Numbered from the stretch's first letter, positions 34,120 through 43,223 are shown. The stretch: 64,000 bases of DNA from Vibrio neptunius (GCF_000967495.1 NZ_JXXU01000035.1:1-64000); one strand, 5' to 3'. Numbers and translations: made by a program. Notes: generated by a model not told the origin, from the letters alone.

Positions 34120-35973
34120 TTATGCGGTTTGCTTTTGTTGGTCTTCGTCGCCGATAAAACCACCCGTTTGGTGGGCCCACAGCTGGGCATAAATCCCTTT
34201 GTTTTGAATCAGTTCCTGATGAGTACCTTGCTCAACAATTTGGCCTTTATCCAAGACAATTAGACGATCCATTGCAGCGATGGTGGATAAGCGGTGTGCA
34301 ATAGCGATAACGGTTTTTCCTTTCATTAGCTCATTGAGGCTTTCTTGAATGGCGGCTTCTACTTCTGAATCCAGTGCAGAAGTTGCTTCATCCAGAATCA
34401 ATAATGGCGCATCTTTGAGTAATACTCGCGAGATTGCAATTCGCTGTCTTTGACCGCCAGACAACTTCACGCCTCGCTCACCTACTTGAGCATCGTAGCC
34501 TTTGTTGCCAAACGGGTCATTGAGCGTCTCGATGAACTCGTGTGCATGGGCTTGTTTGGTCGCACGTAACAGATCCTCTTCGCTGGCATCAGGGTTACCA
34601 TAAAGGATGTTGTCGCGAATCGAACGATGTAACAGGGATGTGTCTTGCGTCACCATACCGATATTGCTGCGCAGAGAATCTTGAGTGACATCAGAAATCA
34701 CCTGACCATCGATCTTGATGTTACCGCTTTCAACATCATGGAAACGCAAAAGCAGATTGACCAAAGTGGATTTACCTGCACCGGAGCGACCCACCAAACC
34801 GACTTTTTCCCCTGGCTTAATATTCAGGTTGAGATGGCTGATCACTCCTTTGTTTTCGTCGCCATAATGGAAGCTAACATTGTCAAACTCGATCCCACCA
34901 TGCTCAACTTTAAGAGGCTTAGCATTATCTTTATCCTGAATATCAATGGGTTTGGAGAGTGTTTTCATACCATCGACAACGGTTCCCATGTTTTCAAACA
35001 GAGCCCCTACTTCCCACATGATCCACATCGACATGCCGTTAATACGTAGAGCCAGAGCAATCGCAATAGCGATGGCACCAATGCTGATCGAGTTGTCCAT
35101 CCATAGATAAATAGACAATGCACCTATGGTGAAGACTAGGAGGTAGTTGGTTATCTCGACAGCGACGTCAAAACCAGTCACTAAACGCATCTGGCGATAA
35201 ACGGTATCAAGAAAGCCGCGCATGCCGTTTTCTGCGTACACAGTTTCCCGTTTGCTGTGGGAGAATAATTTAACGGTCGCAATGTTGGTGTAGCTATCGA
35301 CGATACGGCCTGTCATGGTCGAACGTGCATCGGCTTGCTCTGATGCGACCTGCTTCAACTTAGGAACGAAGTATATTTGAATGCAGACATAACACATTAG
35401 CCAGATCACCATTGGGATCATTAAACGCCAGTCAGCCTGCGCTAAAAGAACGACAATCGCGGTAAAATACACCGAGACATAAACGAAAACGTCCATGGTT
35501 TTCATCACAGTTTCACGCACGGCCAGAGAAGTTTGCATCACTTTGGTTGCAACACGGCCTGCAAAATCGTCCTGATAGAAGTTCAGGCTTTGTTTGAGCA
35601 GATAGCGATGCGCGAGCCAGCGAATCGACATTGGGTAGTTGCCGAGCAATGTCTGGTGGACCAAAAGAGAATACGCGACGACCAAGATGGGCATCACTAT
35701 AAGTAGTAAGCCACCATACAACATTAGCTGTGACTGGTTTTCTTGCCAGAAGGTGTTCGGGTTGCTGGTCGATAGCCAGTCAACTAGGTTGCCCATTGCA
35801 CCAAATAGTGATACTTCGACTATCGCAACCACAGTGGCCATTAATGACATCAGGATCAGAGGGATCTCAAATCCACGAGTGTAATAGCGACAGAAAGCAA
35901 AGATCCCACTCGGTGGTTGAGAGGGTTCTTCATCGGGAAAAGGTTTTGTGAATCCTTCAAATTTCTTAAACAT
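34120..35973 (-). CDS. ABC exporter, fused permease/ATPase (MdlB/MsbA-like)
   Basis: This 617-residue half-transporter has an N-terminal six-helix transmembrane domain (about 35-330). An ATPase domain follows with Walker A GRSGAGKST, signature KLSGGQRQRIAISR and Walker B PLLILDEATSALD. These half-transporters dimerise, and the substrate is probably hydrophobic. Multidrug or lipid export is common for this group, but specificity cannot be read here. The gene stands alone, and both its ends are well defined. Confidence 0.9.
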   Translation of the reverse strand: MFKKFEGFTKPFPDEEPSQPPSGIFAFCRYYTRGFEIPLILMSLMATVVAIVEVSLFGAMGNLVDWLSTSNPNTFWQENQSQLMLYGGLLLIVMPILVVAYSLLVHQTLLGNYPMSIRWLAHRYLLKQSLNFYQDDFAGRVATKVMQTSLAVRETVMKTMDVFVYVSVYFTAIVVLLAQADWRLMIPMVIWLMCYVCIQIYFVPKLKQVASEQADARSTMTGRIVDSYTNIATVKLFSHSKRETVYAENGMRGFLDTVYRQMRLVTGFDVAVEITNYLLVFTIGALSIYLWMDNSISIGAIAIAIALALRINGMSMWIMWEVGALFENMGTVVDGMKTLSKPIDIQDKDNAKPLKVEHGGIEFDNVSFHYGDENKGVISHLNLNIKPGEKVGLVGRSGAGKSTLVNLLLRFHDVESGNIKIDGQVISDVTQDSLRSNIGMVTQDTSLLHRSIRDNILYGNPDASEEDLLRATKQAHAHEFIETLNDPFGNKGYDAQVGERGVKLSGGQRQRIAISRVLLKDAPLLILDEATSALDSEVEAAIQESLNELMKGKTVIAIAHRLSTIAAMDRLIVLDKGQIVEQGTHQELIQNKGIYAQLWAHQTGGFIGDEDQQKQTA

Positions 35974-36277
35974 ATCTCGCCTTAAATATCACAACGCAGG
36001 AGAGAGCCAGAGATGGCTATAGCGTTTGTGTCATATGGTAGCTCGTTAATGTTTGAAATGTAACCATAATTCAATCAATTGTTATACGAGTTACTGCATA
36101 TTATTCATACAACCGGTTTTAAAAGTCTTGCTGGCAATAAAATTTACTGAGAAAAATGATATTCACAGTAAAAATGCATGGTAACTATCGGTTAGAATGG
36201 GTGAATTCAGTTATTTTTGTTTTAACAATATGTCTACAATTCAACGTAAGTGAGTGAGATATAACGAGTCTATCGCA
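35974..36277. other. Divergent promoter region, exporter / ctlX
   Basis: The region is AT-rich without genes. ACTGCATATTATTCATAC at 36093-36110 resembles one ArgR box, which would suit the neighbouring citrulline/arginine-type gene. A second box at the usual 21-base spacing is not apparent, so this is weak. Confidence 0.35.
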
Positions 36278-37255
36278 ATGTTCAAACAGCAAACACAACT
36301 AGAAAAGTCAGTTTCTACAGTGCAAAACGCTAACTGTGTGGTGATGGTGCCACCAAAAGAGTTTGCGTTTAATGCTGAAACCGCTCGAGACAATGAGTTT
36401 CAACATCAAGTCAGCGAAACAACGGAACAGGTTCGCAATCAAGCAATGCAAGAGTACAACACTATGGTTGAACAATTGCGTCATGCTGGTGTTCAGGTCG
36501 TTGAATTTGACTACCCACTTGGTGCGGTAGAAACACCAGACGCCGTATTCCCAAATAATTGGTTCAGCACCACTGCTGACGGTGCTCTCTACACCTTCCC
36601 CATGGCATGTGAGAATCGTCAACAGGAAGTTCGCCCTGATGCTCTGCGTCAAGCACTAGAAGCAGCAGGTCGAGCTGTGTCTAGCGAAGATTCGTTGACG
36701 GATTACTTAACACAGAATGCACACTTAGAAAGTACAGGTGTAATGGTGATTGATCATGTTAATCGCACCATTTATGCTGCGCTTTCACAACGTTGTGACC
36801 GCGAAGTGTTGGAAGATTATGCTGAGAGAATCGGTTACGAGCGTGTGGTGTCTTTTCAGACGGCACTACCCTCCGGAAAACCTATTTATCACACCAATGT
36901 AATGATGGCGATCGGTGAACATTTTTGTGTGATTTGCGATGAAGTGATTCCAGAATTTGAGCGTCGGTTTGTACTCAAATCTCTTGCGAAAGATAAGCAG
37001 GTTATCTCTATCAGCCTTGAGCAGATGAACCAGTTCTGTGGCAATATCTTGGAGCTTGAAACTGTCAATGGTGATAAAGTGATCGCAATGTCACAATCGG
37101 CGTTCGACGCGTTTTCACCAGCACAACGTGCTCAGTTGTCGAGCCATGGTAAGCTTCTTCCATTCAACGTGCAGACCATAGAATCAATCGGTGGTGGTAG
37201 TGTTCGTTGCATGTTGGGTGAGGTTTTTCTGCCAAGTCGCAAGAACAGCTTATAA
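36278..37255 (+). CDS. ctlX: Citrulline utilisation hydrolase CtlX-like protein
   Basis: This 325-residue amidinotransferase/arginine-deiminase-fold protein has the CtlX-type motifs VVMVPPKEFAFN, ETPDAVFPNNWFSTT, SGKPIYHTNVMMAIG with the catalytic His, and GGGSVRCMLGEVFLP with the catalytic Cys near the C-terminus. CtlX homologues hydrolyse ureido or guanidino groups, for example citrulline, in the cytoplasm. I placed the start at ATG 36278; a GTG 24 bases upstream is possible. It is a single gene followed by a strong hairpin. The exact substrate is not certain. Confidence 0.88.
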   Translation: MFKQQTQLEKSVSTVQNANCVVMVPPKEFAFNAETARDNEFQHQVSETTEQVRNQAMQEYNTMVEQLRHAGVQVVEFDYPLGAVETPDAVFPNNWFSTTADGALYTFPMACENRQQEVRPDALRQALEAAGRAVSSEDSLTDYLTQNAHLESTGVMVIDHVNRTIYAALSQRCDREVLEDYAERIGYERVVSFQTALPSGKPIYHTNVMMAIGEHFCVICDEVIPEFERRFVLKSLAKDKQVISISLEQMNQFCGNILELETVNGDKVIAMSQSAFDAFSPAQRAQLSSHGKLLPFNVQTIESIGGGSVRCMLGEVFLPSRKNSL

Positions 37256-37259
37256 TCAT

Positions 37260-37289
37260 AAAACAGCCTGTCATCAGACAGGCTGTTTT
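37260..37289 (+). terminator. Terminator of ctlX
   Basis: AAACAGCCTGT and ACAGGCTGTTT flank CATCAG, with A- and T-runs. This is a strong bidirectional hairpin. Confidence 0.88.
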
Positions 37290-37372
37290 AGCTTGGCTCC
37301 ATACTTGTCTTTACAACTGCCCATTACGCCTCTTATTCTGCATGTATGAATTAAAAGAATAGGTTCATACCT

Positions 37373-38263
37373 ATGCTTAAAGGAAGCGAACTCCCTTCGA
37401 TTAAAGCCCTGCGATCGTTTGTCGCGGTTGCTCATCATCAGAGTTTTTCAAAAGCAGCAGAAGAGCTGTATGTCACTCAGGGTGCAGTGAGTAAGCAGAT
37501 AGCGATACTGGAGCAGATGGTTGGTAGGCCATTGTTAGAGCGTCAGTTGAATGGCATTGAATTGACGACAGCTGGAAAGCAATACTTACCCAAAGTTATT
37601 GAAGCGCTAGAGATCATTCAACACGCTACCGCTAGCCTGATTCAAAGTGATACACAGCAAGAGTTACTGACCATTGATGTGACGCCTTCGTTTGCCAGCT
37701 TATGGTTGCTGCCTAAGATCGAAGAGTTTCGGCGTTTGTATCCACAGTTGCAGGTGAAAATACGTACTCGTGAGAATGCCCAGCTTAAACTTGCAGGCGA
37801 GTCGGATATCGCCTTGCGTTGTTTGCCGCTGTCTAAGCATTACGAGCACAGTCAACTCTTGTGTCATGAAAAGCTACTTTTGATCGGTGAACAATCCGCG
37901 TCCTGTTGCGATGTCACTTCTGTGTTAACACAGCATACTTTGATCCCTCAAACCACTAGACCACAGTTGTGGGAGCTGTTTAAGTTAGAGCATCAGTGCT
38001 CGGAGCCACTCAACTATTATGGTGTCGGTTACGAACATTTTTACTTGTCATTAGAGGCGGTGAAGCGGGGGAAAGGGTTGGCTTTGGTGCCTGATTTTAT
38101 GGCGCGTGAAATGTTGGACAATGCTCAGGTGAACAATTTGCTTGGTCTATCGATGCTCAGTGGCTATGGCTACTATTTGAGTGTGCCGAATTACCGTTTG
38201 GCTTCAAGGAAAGTTCAGCTTTTTCATCAGTGGCTCAGAGACGAACTTGAAGAGAATAAATAA
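37373..38263 (+). CDS. LysR family regulator (GcvA-like)
   Basis: This 296-residue protein has an N-terminal HTH (LRSFVAVAHHQSFSKAAEELYVTQGAVSKQIAILEQMVGRPLLERQ) and a C-terminal periplasmic-binding-like ligand domain (LTIDVTPSFASLWLLPKIEEFRRLYPQLQVKI). The sequence resembles the GcvA group of LysR regulators. It faces the TAXI/BKACE/aminotransferase cluster across a 40-base gap with a terminator, so it may control it, although LysR regulators usually lie divergent to their targets. The ligand is unknown. Confidence 0.9.
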   Translation: MLKGSELPSIKALRSFVAVAHHQSFSKAAEELYVTQGAVSKQIAILEQMVGRPLLERQLNGIELTTAGKQYLPKVIEALEIIQHATASLIQSDTQQELLTIDVTPSFASLWLLPKIEEFRRLYPQLQVKIRTRENAQLKLAGESDIALRCLPLSKHYEHSQLLCHEKLLLIGEQSASCCDVTSVLTQHTLIPQTTRPQLWELFKLEHQCSEPLNYYGVGYEHFYLSLEAVKRGKGLALVPDFMAREMLDNAQVNNLLGLSMLSGYGYYLSVPNYRLASRKVQLFHQWLRDELEENK

Positions 38264-38264
38264 T

Positions 38265-38286
38265 AAACCCGGCGTTTGCCGGGTTT
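38265..38286. terminator. Bidirectional terminator
   Basis: AAACCCGGC-GTTT-GCCGGGTTT lies between the convergent LysR and TAXI genes. Confidence 0.88.
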
Positions 38287-38302
38287 GTTATTTATTACGT
38301 GG

Positions 38303-39277
38303 TTACTTAATCAATCCCACTTCTTTATAGTACTTAAGCGCGCCTGGGTGAAGAGGTGCAGACAGACCGTCTTTGACCATCTCTTCTTTTTTCAGGTTGG
38401 CGAACGCAGGGTGCAGTTTGCGGAAGTCGTCGAAGTTTTCAAACACCGATTTTACCGTGTTGTATACCACATCTTCCGGTACTGCAGTGGAAGAGACAAA
38501 TGTAGCACCAACACCAAATGTTTGAACATCGTCAGGGTTGCCCTTGTACATACCTCCAGGAACTGTTGCAGTGCGGTAGTAGCTTGCGTCAGATAAGAGT
38601 TTGTTGACCTGAGGGCTTGAGACTTGAACAATGTGACTGTCACAGGAAGTGGTCGCCTCCTGAATCGCGCCACTTGGGTGGCCTACGACGTAAACCATTG
38701 CATCAATTTTGTTATCACACAATGCTTTAGACTGTTCAGCTGCTTTTAGTTCAGAAGCTAACTTGAAGTCTTTAGTCGTCCAACCATATTGGTCCATTAG
38801 AACTTCCATTGTACCGCGTTGGCCGGAGCCTGGGTTGCCGATGTTGACACGTTTACCTTTAAGATCTTCAAAACTCTTGATGCCTGAATCTGCACGAGCT
38901 ACAACGGTGAACGGCTCAGGGTGAACAGAGAACACCGCACGTAGTTCTTTGAATGGACCTGCATCGGAAAACTTACTCGTCCCATTGTAGCCATGGTACT
39001 GCCAATCAGACTGTGCGATACCTAAGTCCAACTCACCGGCGCGAATGGTGTTGATGTTATAGATTGAACCACCTGTAGATTCAACAGAACAACGAATCCC
39101 ATGTTCTTTTTTGGTTTTGTTTACTAGACGGCAAATAGCACCACCAGTTGGGTAGTAGACGCCTGTTACACCACCAGTACCAATGGTAATAAATCTATCA
39201 GAAGCCGAAGCGTAAAAAGTGGTGCCTAAAAGTGCAGCTACCGAGGCGGCAGTCATTACGTTTTTTAGCAATGTCAT
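38303..39277 (-). CDS. TAXI family TRAP-transporter solute-binding protein
   Basis: This protein of about 324 residues has a signal peptide ([25 protein letters not shown]) and the TAXI family core [26 protein letters not shown], with [10 protein letters not shown] and [13 protein letters not shown] chose the ATG at 39277, which follows AAAGGA by six bases; an ATG two codons earlier is equally open. TAXI proteins bind small acids, such as glutamate or other carboxylates, for a TRAP permease. No TRAP permease gene is present in the window, so it must pair with a permease elsewhere or act alone. Together with the two genes upstream it suggests uptake for a catabolic route. Confidence 0.88.
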   Translation of the reverse strand: MTLLKNVMTAASVAALLGTTFYASASDRFITIGTGGVTGVYYPTGGAICRLVNKTKKEHGIRCSVESTGGSIYNINTIRAGELDLGIAQSDWQYHGYNGTSKFSDAGPFKELRAVFSVHPEPFTVVARADSGIKSFEDLKGKRVNIGNPGSGQRGTMEVLMDQYGWTTKDFKLASELKAAEQSKALCDNKIDAMVYVVGHPSGAIQEATTSCDSHIVQVSSPQVNKLLSDASYYRTATVPGGMYKGNPDDVQTFGVGATFVSSTAVPEDVVYNTVKSVFENFDDFRKLHPAFANLKKEEMVKDGLSAPLHPGALKYYKEVGLIK

Positions 39278-39331
39278 AGTCATTCCTTTTATTACGTGTA
39301 ACGATCCTATCTTACTTTGCACAGGCACCAA

Positions 39332-40183
39332 TCAACGCTTTGTTAGTACCCTCCGGAAACTATATGCATCATGAATCGGAATGTTTAATAATTTGTTAAT
39401 TTTTTTGAGGTTTCTCACTTGTTCCGCATTGTTAATTGCTGGTTTTCCTCGTGGATCAAGGTGATTGTTCTCAAAACCGACACGAATATCTAGCCCAAGT
39501 AGCATTGCACTGATGAGGCAGTCCTGCTCACGATTACCAAAGGCACATACGGCGAGGTGAACGTTTTGTTGAACGAACTGATGCAAGTCGAGTTGCATTA
39601 AATCCCACGGATTGGATTGCTGTTCGTTGTGGTATCGGCCAAGAACGACGAGTGCGTGTTGAGCTACGGTCGGCAAGATTCCCTGAGCACGCAGCTGGAA
39701 GAAGCGTTGAATATCATCTTGATTGTAGAGGATGATTTGACTGATGATTCCGTGTTCCGCAACCCAATGGAAAAAGGCTTTTCCAGACTCAATGTGGTTG
39801 TCATCGGGAATCAGCTCACGGAGTGCAAATGAGGCGGCTTCGGGTTTGATCGCTTTAGTCAGTGCTATTTGTTGCTCTATGCTGTAAATCCCTATCGCTT
39901 CGGTGGTCAACTGGACAATAATGCTGTCACCGACGGCCTGTTTCACTCTGTCGTACAGCTGGCGATTGGATTTGATTTCCAAACTGTGTTGGCCATTTTC
40001 GTCCCGGCAGTGAAGGTGAACCATGGCAGCCCCGGCATCGCGACAGGCGATGACCTCAGAGATGATTTCTTCGTTAGTCATTGGAAGGTTAGGGTGATCT
40101 CGTTTGGTTTTTCGCGCCCCATTCGGTGCCACTATAATCGCACTGGTTTGCAGGTGACCAGCATCACCTGGTGTTAAACCCAT
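39332..40183 (-). CDS. BKACE family enzyme (DUF849, beta-keto acid cleavage)
   Basis: This 283-residue protein has the BKACE core AIIVAPNGARKTK, the zinc motif HLHCRDENGQHSLE, and GFENNHLDPRGKPAINNAEQV near the C-terminus. BKACE enzymes cleave beta-keto acids with acetyl-CoA, and 3-keto-5-aminohexanoate cleavage in lysine fermentation is the founding example. The other lysine-fermentation genes are absent, so the substrate is different or unknown. The first 10 bases overlap the end of the upstream aminotransferase gene, indicating one operon. Conserved metal-site histidines are visible; other active-site residues were not checked individually. Confidence 0.88.
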   Translation of the reverse strand: MGLTPGDAGHLQTSAIIVAPNGARKTKRDHPNLPMTNEEIISEVIACRDAGAAMVHLHCRDENGQHSLEIKSNRQLYDRVKQAVGDSIIVQLTTEAIGIYSIEQQIALTKAIKPEAASFALRELIPDDNHIESGKAFFHWVAEHGIISQIILYNQDDIQRFFQLRAQGILPTVAQHALVVLGRYHNEQQSNPWDLMQLDLHQFVQQNVHLAVCAFGNREQDCLISAMLLGLDIRVGFENNHLDPRGKPAINNAEQVRNLKKINKLLNIPIHDAYSFRRVLTKR

Positions 40184-41505
40184 GTTCCAGCTACCTCCGT
40201 CAATGTTGTTTTCAGTTTAGTCACAAGCTCGTCGATGTGGTTTGGTTCGATGATGAAAGGTGGGGCTAATAGAATGTGATGTCCTTGTTTTCCGTCAATG
40301 GTTCCAGACATTGGATAGCACATTAGGCCGTTTTCCATGGCTTGATACTTTACCGCAGCATGTGCTTTTGTGGCGATATCGAGTGGAGTCTTACTGTCTT
40401 GATCTTTGACGAGCTCAATGCCAAGGAAAAGACCTTTACCTCGGATATCGCCCACGTAAGGTAAGTCGCCCAGTTCATTCAACAGTGTTTGTTTTAGCTC
40501 CGCGCCGTGAGATTGCACGGATGACAACAGTCTTTCCTTTTGAATAGCTTCGACTGTGGCCAGGGCAGATGCACATGCCATAGGGTGTGCCATAAAGGTG
40601 TGGCCATGCTGGAAGAAACCGCTACCATTTTCAATCGCTTGGTAAATCCGGTCGTTGGCGATGGTGGCGCCAATAGGTTGATAACCTGCTCCCAGCCCTT
40701 TTGCAATACAGACCAGATCAGGCTCTATCTGTTCTTGTTCAAATGCAAAGAAACTGCCGCTGCGACCTACACCACACATCACTTCATCTAATATAAGCAA
40801 AACCTCATACTGATCGCAGATCTCCCTAATTCGTTTGAAGTAGCCCTTTGTAGCCGGTACTGCGCCAGCAGTAGCACCGACAACAGGTTCTGCCACAAAC
40901 GCCATGACATTTTCTGCACCTAGTTCGAGGATTTTCTCCTCAAGCTGATTGGCGCTACGAAGTGAATAGTCTAACTCTGATTCACCCTTATGTTTCAAAC
41001 GATATGAGTAACAGGGGTCGATATGATGACTGGTTGTCAGCAGTGGCCGGAATGGAGCTCGTCGCCATTCGTTTCCACCGACGGCTAGTGCACCTAAAGT
41101 ATTGCCATGATAGCTTTGTTTTCGGGCGATAAACTGAGTCTTAGTCGTTTTTCCAATCTCGACATAATACTGACGTGCCATTTTTAACGCCGACTCCACC
41201 GCTTCGGATCCGCCACTCACAAAATACACATGATTAAATTGTGCAGGCATTAGATTGCAAAGTGCATCAGCCAATTGTTCGCTAGGTTCGTTAGTAAAAA
41301 AACCAGTGTGAGCGAAAGGGATACGCTCAAGCTGTTCTGTGATGGCTCGTTTAATCGCTGGGTGGTTATGGCCAAGATTAGAAACCGCAGCCCCCCCGCA
41401 TGCATCTAGATAGGCTCTACCTTGTGTATCAAAAAGATAGACACCATCACCGTGACTGACGGTGGGTAAACGAGTATGGCAGTGTCGATGAAAAACATGA
41501 GACAT
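40174..41505 (-). CDS. Class III PLP aminotransferase
   Basis: This 443-residue aspartate-aminotransferase-fold enzyme has FVSGGSEAVESALKMARQYY (PLP-phosphate loop), ILDEVMCGVGRSG (the PLP-contacting Asp) and CIAKGLGAGYQPIGATI with the PLP lysine. It is an omega-amino-acid or diamine type aminotransferase. The start at 41505 is chosen because the open frame upstream lacks features and reads through a terminator region; the ATG is preceded by GAGTGCCTCATT. It overlaps the BKACE gene by 10 bases and probably supplies a keto acid for it. Confidence 0.9.
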   Translation of the reverse strand: MSHVFHRHCHTRLPTVSHGDGVYLFDTQGRAYLDACGGAAVSNLGHNHPAIKRAITEQLERIPFAHTGFFTNEPSEQLADALCNLMPAQFNHVYFVSGGSEAVESALKMARQYYVEIGKTTKTQFIARKQSYHGNTLGALAVGGNEWRRAPFRPLLTTSHHIDPCYSYRLKHKGESELDYSLRSANQLEEKILELGAENVMAFVAEPVVGATAGAVPATKGYFKRIREICDQYEVLLILDEVMCGVGRSGSFFAFEQEQIEPDLVCIAKGLGAGYQPIGATIANDRIYQAIENGSGFFQHGHTFMAHPMACASALATVEAIQKERLLSSVQSHGAELKQTLLNELGDLPYVGDIRGKGLFLGIELVKDQDSKTPLDIATKAHAAVKYQAMENGLMCYPMSGTIDGKQGHHILLAPPFIIEPNHIDELVTKLKTTLTEVAGTWV

Positions 41506-41619
41506 AATGAGGCACTCGATGATTGTAGTGACCCTATCGTGTCCAACTTGCTTCAATGGCGCAATCGACAAAAAGTTGACCGCTATGAGCGTTTGGAATG
41601 AGTAGAAGCGCATAGGGGG

Positions 41620-41646
41620 CAAAAGAAAAGCAGCCAGTTGGCTGCT
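41620..41646 (-). terminator. Terminator after the PopT gene
   Basis: Read on the minus strand, AGCAGCC-AACT-GGCTGCT is followed by TTTCTTTT. It separates popT from the aminotransferase operon. Confidence 0.82.
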
Positions 41647-41656
41647 TGACACTTAA

Positions 41657-42577
41657 CTAGATATCACGCTTATCGGCAAATTTTTCCAAGCTGAGAACCA
41701 GTGCAATAGCACACAGCATTAGAATGATGGCCATGACTATCTGGGCAGGTTGTGAAGTGATGGCTTCAAAATCTAGTGGTGAGAGATTGCGTTCGAGCAA
41801 TGGGACTTGTTCGCCGCTTGAGTTAGTGCGCCACGTCAACGTTTCTTTCCAAGGCCAGATCTTTGGTAGTGTGCCAATCATTAGGCCGGTTAGAAAAATC
41901 AGAGTTAAGTCTCTGAAACGACTCAGTAGCCATGACAGTACGTGAGAAAAACTCAGTAAACCGATAACGCAGCCAGTCAAGAAAAGCAGCAAGACAGTTA
42001 CATCCAATGATTTGACTGCGCCAAGAACTGGGCTGTACATACCAATGAGTAGCAATATAAAGCTGCCAGAGATGCCAGGTAAGATCATCGCGCATATAGC
42101 GATCGCTCCCGCAAACATGATATTGATGCTGGTTGGATCCATTTGAAGGGGTTTGAGGATGGTAATGCTATAAGCAAAACCGACCCCGAGTAATAGGAAG
42201 ATAAGGCGACTGATGCTTCTTTTCTCAATTTGTTTCAGCATATGGAAAACAGAAACCAGAATCAGACCAAAGAAAAAAGACCATAAAGGGATAGGGTGTG
42301 TGACTAGTAACCACGAAATCAGCTTGGCAAGTGTCGCAATGCTGGTTAGCACACCACCGAACAGCGCGACAAGGAATAAGCCGTTGATATGGTTGAACGC
42401 TGCTTTGATTCCATCATGCTTCAAAATGCCAAGTAAGCTAGGATTAATGCGTCGGATACTTTCCAATAAGGTGTCATAGATGCCTGTAATAAAGGCAATG
42501 GTGCCTCCAGAGACACCGGGTACTACGTCGGCCGCACCCATGGCTAGGCCTTTGAAAAAAGTAGATAAGTAATTCAT
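41657..42577 (-). CDS. popT: PopT/DUF368 undecaprenyl phosphate translocase
   Basis: This 306-residue polytopic membrane protein has two DUF368 hallmark repeats: GAADVVPGVSGGTIAFITGI at about 16-35 and ILPGISGSFILLLIGMYSPV near 165-185, with about eight membrane helices. DUF368 proteins return undecaprenyl phosphate to the inner leaflet so it can be reused in cell-envelope synthesis. A Vibrio cholerae member, VCA0040, is known to have this role and to matter at high pH (from memory). The gene is monocistronic with its own terminator. The Qrr promoter lies divergently next to it. Confidence 0.9.
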   Translation of the reverse strand: MNYLSTFFKGLAMGAADVVPGVSGGTIAFITGIYDTLLESIRRINPSLLGILKHDGIKAAFNHINGLFLVALFGGVLTSIATLAKLISWLLVTHPIPLWSFFFGLILVSVFHMLKQIEKRSISRLIFLLLGVGFAYSITILKPLQMDPTSINIMFAGAIAICAMILPGISGSFILLLIGMYSPVLGAVKSLDVTVLLLFLTGCVIGLLSFSHVLSWLLSRFRDLTLIFLTGLMIGTLPKIWPWKETLTWRTNSSGEQVPLLERNLSPLDFEAITSQPAQIVMAIILMLCAIALVLSLEKFADKRDI

Positions 42578-42646
42578 TCGTTACAACGGGTCAGTTCAGG
42601 TGGTGAGAGTATATCGTCAATAACGTAAAAAAAGTATGAAAACAGT

Positions 42647-42668
42647 GAATTGATAAATTAATCGATAA
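42647..42668 (+). promoter_or_regulatory. LuxR/HapR-type binding site upstream of qrr
   Basis: GAATTGATAAATTAATCGATAA matches 18 of 22 positions of the V. harveyi LuxR consensus. It lies about 150 bases upstream of the Qrr start, where LuxR/HapR-type proteins are known to activate some qrr genes and form a feedback loop. The role is inferred from similarity and position. Confidence 0.6.
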
Positions 42669-42698
42669 GAGACTTGTTTAATATCGAATTGCACTTAT

Positions 42699-42711
42699 TT
42701 GCAAAATGCAA
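42699..42711 (+). promoter_or_regulatory. LuxO-type activator site upstream of qrr
   Basis: TTGCAAAATGCAA is an exact match to the LuxO consensus TTGCA-WWW-TGCAA. It lies about 90 bases upstream of the -24 element, a normal distance for a sigma-54 activator. A weaker TTGCA-type element (TTTTGCATATTG) lies just downstream. Confidence 0.75.
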
Positions 42712-42787
42712 TTTTCATTTTGCATATTGATTATAATAAATTGGCTAAAAATTGGACCAATATTGGGGTTTTATGGCCTTTTTAAGT

Positions 42788-42803
42788 TGGCACGCTATCT
42801 GCA
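42788..42803 (+). promoter_or_regulatory. Sigma-54 promoter of qrr
   Basis: TGGCACGCTATCTGCA carries the TGGCAC (-24) and TGCA (-12) elements with correct spacing. Counting 12 bases from the GC doublet puts the transcript start near 42814. RpoN-dependent, LuxO-activated transcription is the rule for Qrr genes. Confidence 0.85.
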
Positions 42804-42813
42804 TTACTTATAG

Positions 42814-42921
42814 CGACCCTTATTAAGCCGAGGGTCACCTAGCCAACTGACGTTGTTAGTGAATGATTTTTGTTCACACAATATATGTGCCAATCGCCCT
42901 TATTGCGATTGGCTTTTTTTT
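42814..42921 (+). ncRNA. qrr: Qrr quorum-regulatory small RNA
   Basis: This is an RNA of about 108 bases. It begins GCGACCCTTATTAAGCCG with a 5' stem pairing GACCC to GGGTC, then the highly conserved Qrr core GTCACCTAGCCAACTGACG and TTGTTAGTGAA. It ends with the terminator CCAATCGCCCTTATTGCGATTGG plus T9. This core base-pairs with luxR/hapR-type and other mRNAs with Hfq. The gene lies between popT and gltS with its own sigma-54 promoter. A LuxR-type site upstream makes it more like the feedback-regulated qrr copies than qrr1, which normally adjoins luxO. The exact number is not assigned. Confidence 0.92.
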
Positions 42922-43223
42922 TGTCTTTTGGTCAATTCCTCGTCAATTTACATCGTTTCATGACACGAATTTTCTCTCCATGCTCGACAAATGCCCGTGA
43001 GTTTATTAATAATGTCCGCTTTCTTTTTCGGTCCCTAACGTACACCGTAGGGTTTCGATGTTGAAATTGAGCGGGTTTACCCGCTGTGGAAAGGACGTTT
43101 TTTAACAGAGAACATCTCAATCAGTGCCTGCAATTGTTACCGAGGCCTTGGTAACGAAATGGCCCAGAGCAATATGCTCTTAGCTCATTAGGGAAGATGA
43201 GTGACAGACAATGAAGAGGTTAT
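42922..43223 (+). other. gltS leader region
   Basis: The region between the Qrr terminator and gltS has no gene. Two dyads are seen: GTTACCGAGGCCTTGGTAAC at 43136-43155 and AGAGCAATATGCTCT near 43165-43179. The first resembles an operator; no known regulator is assigned. Confidence 0.45.

Noticed and set aside
36060..36110. ArgR operator upstream of ctlX
   Set aside because: One box resembles the ArgR consensus, but a second at the usual 21-base spacing is missing; kept only as a weak note.
43081..43223. Riboswitch in the gltS leader
   Set aside because: Two dyads are present but no known riboswitch core (for example the glutamine or glycine types) can be recognised.
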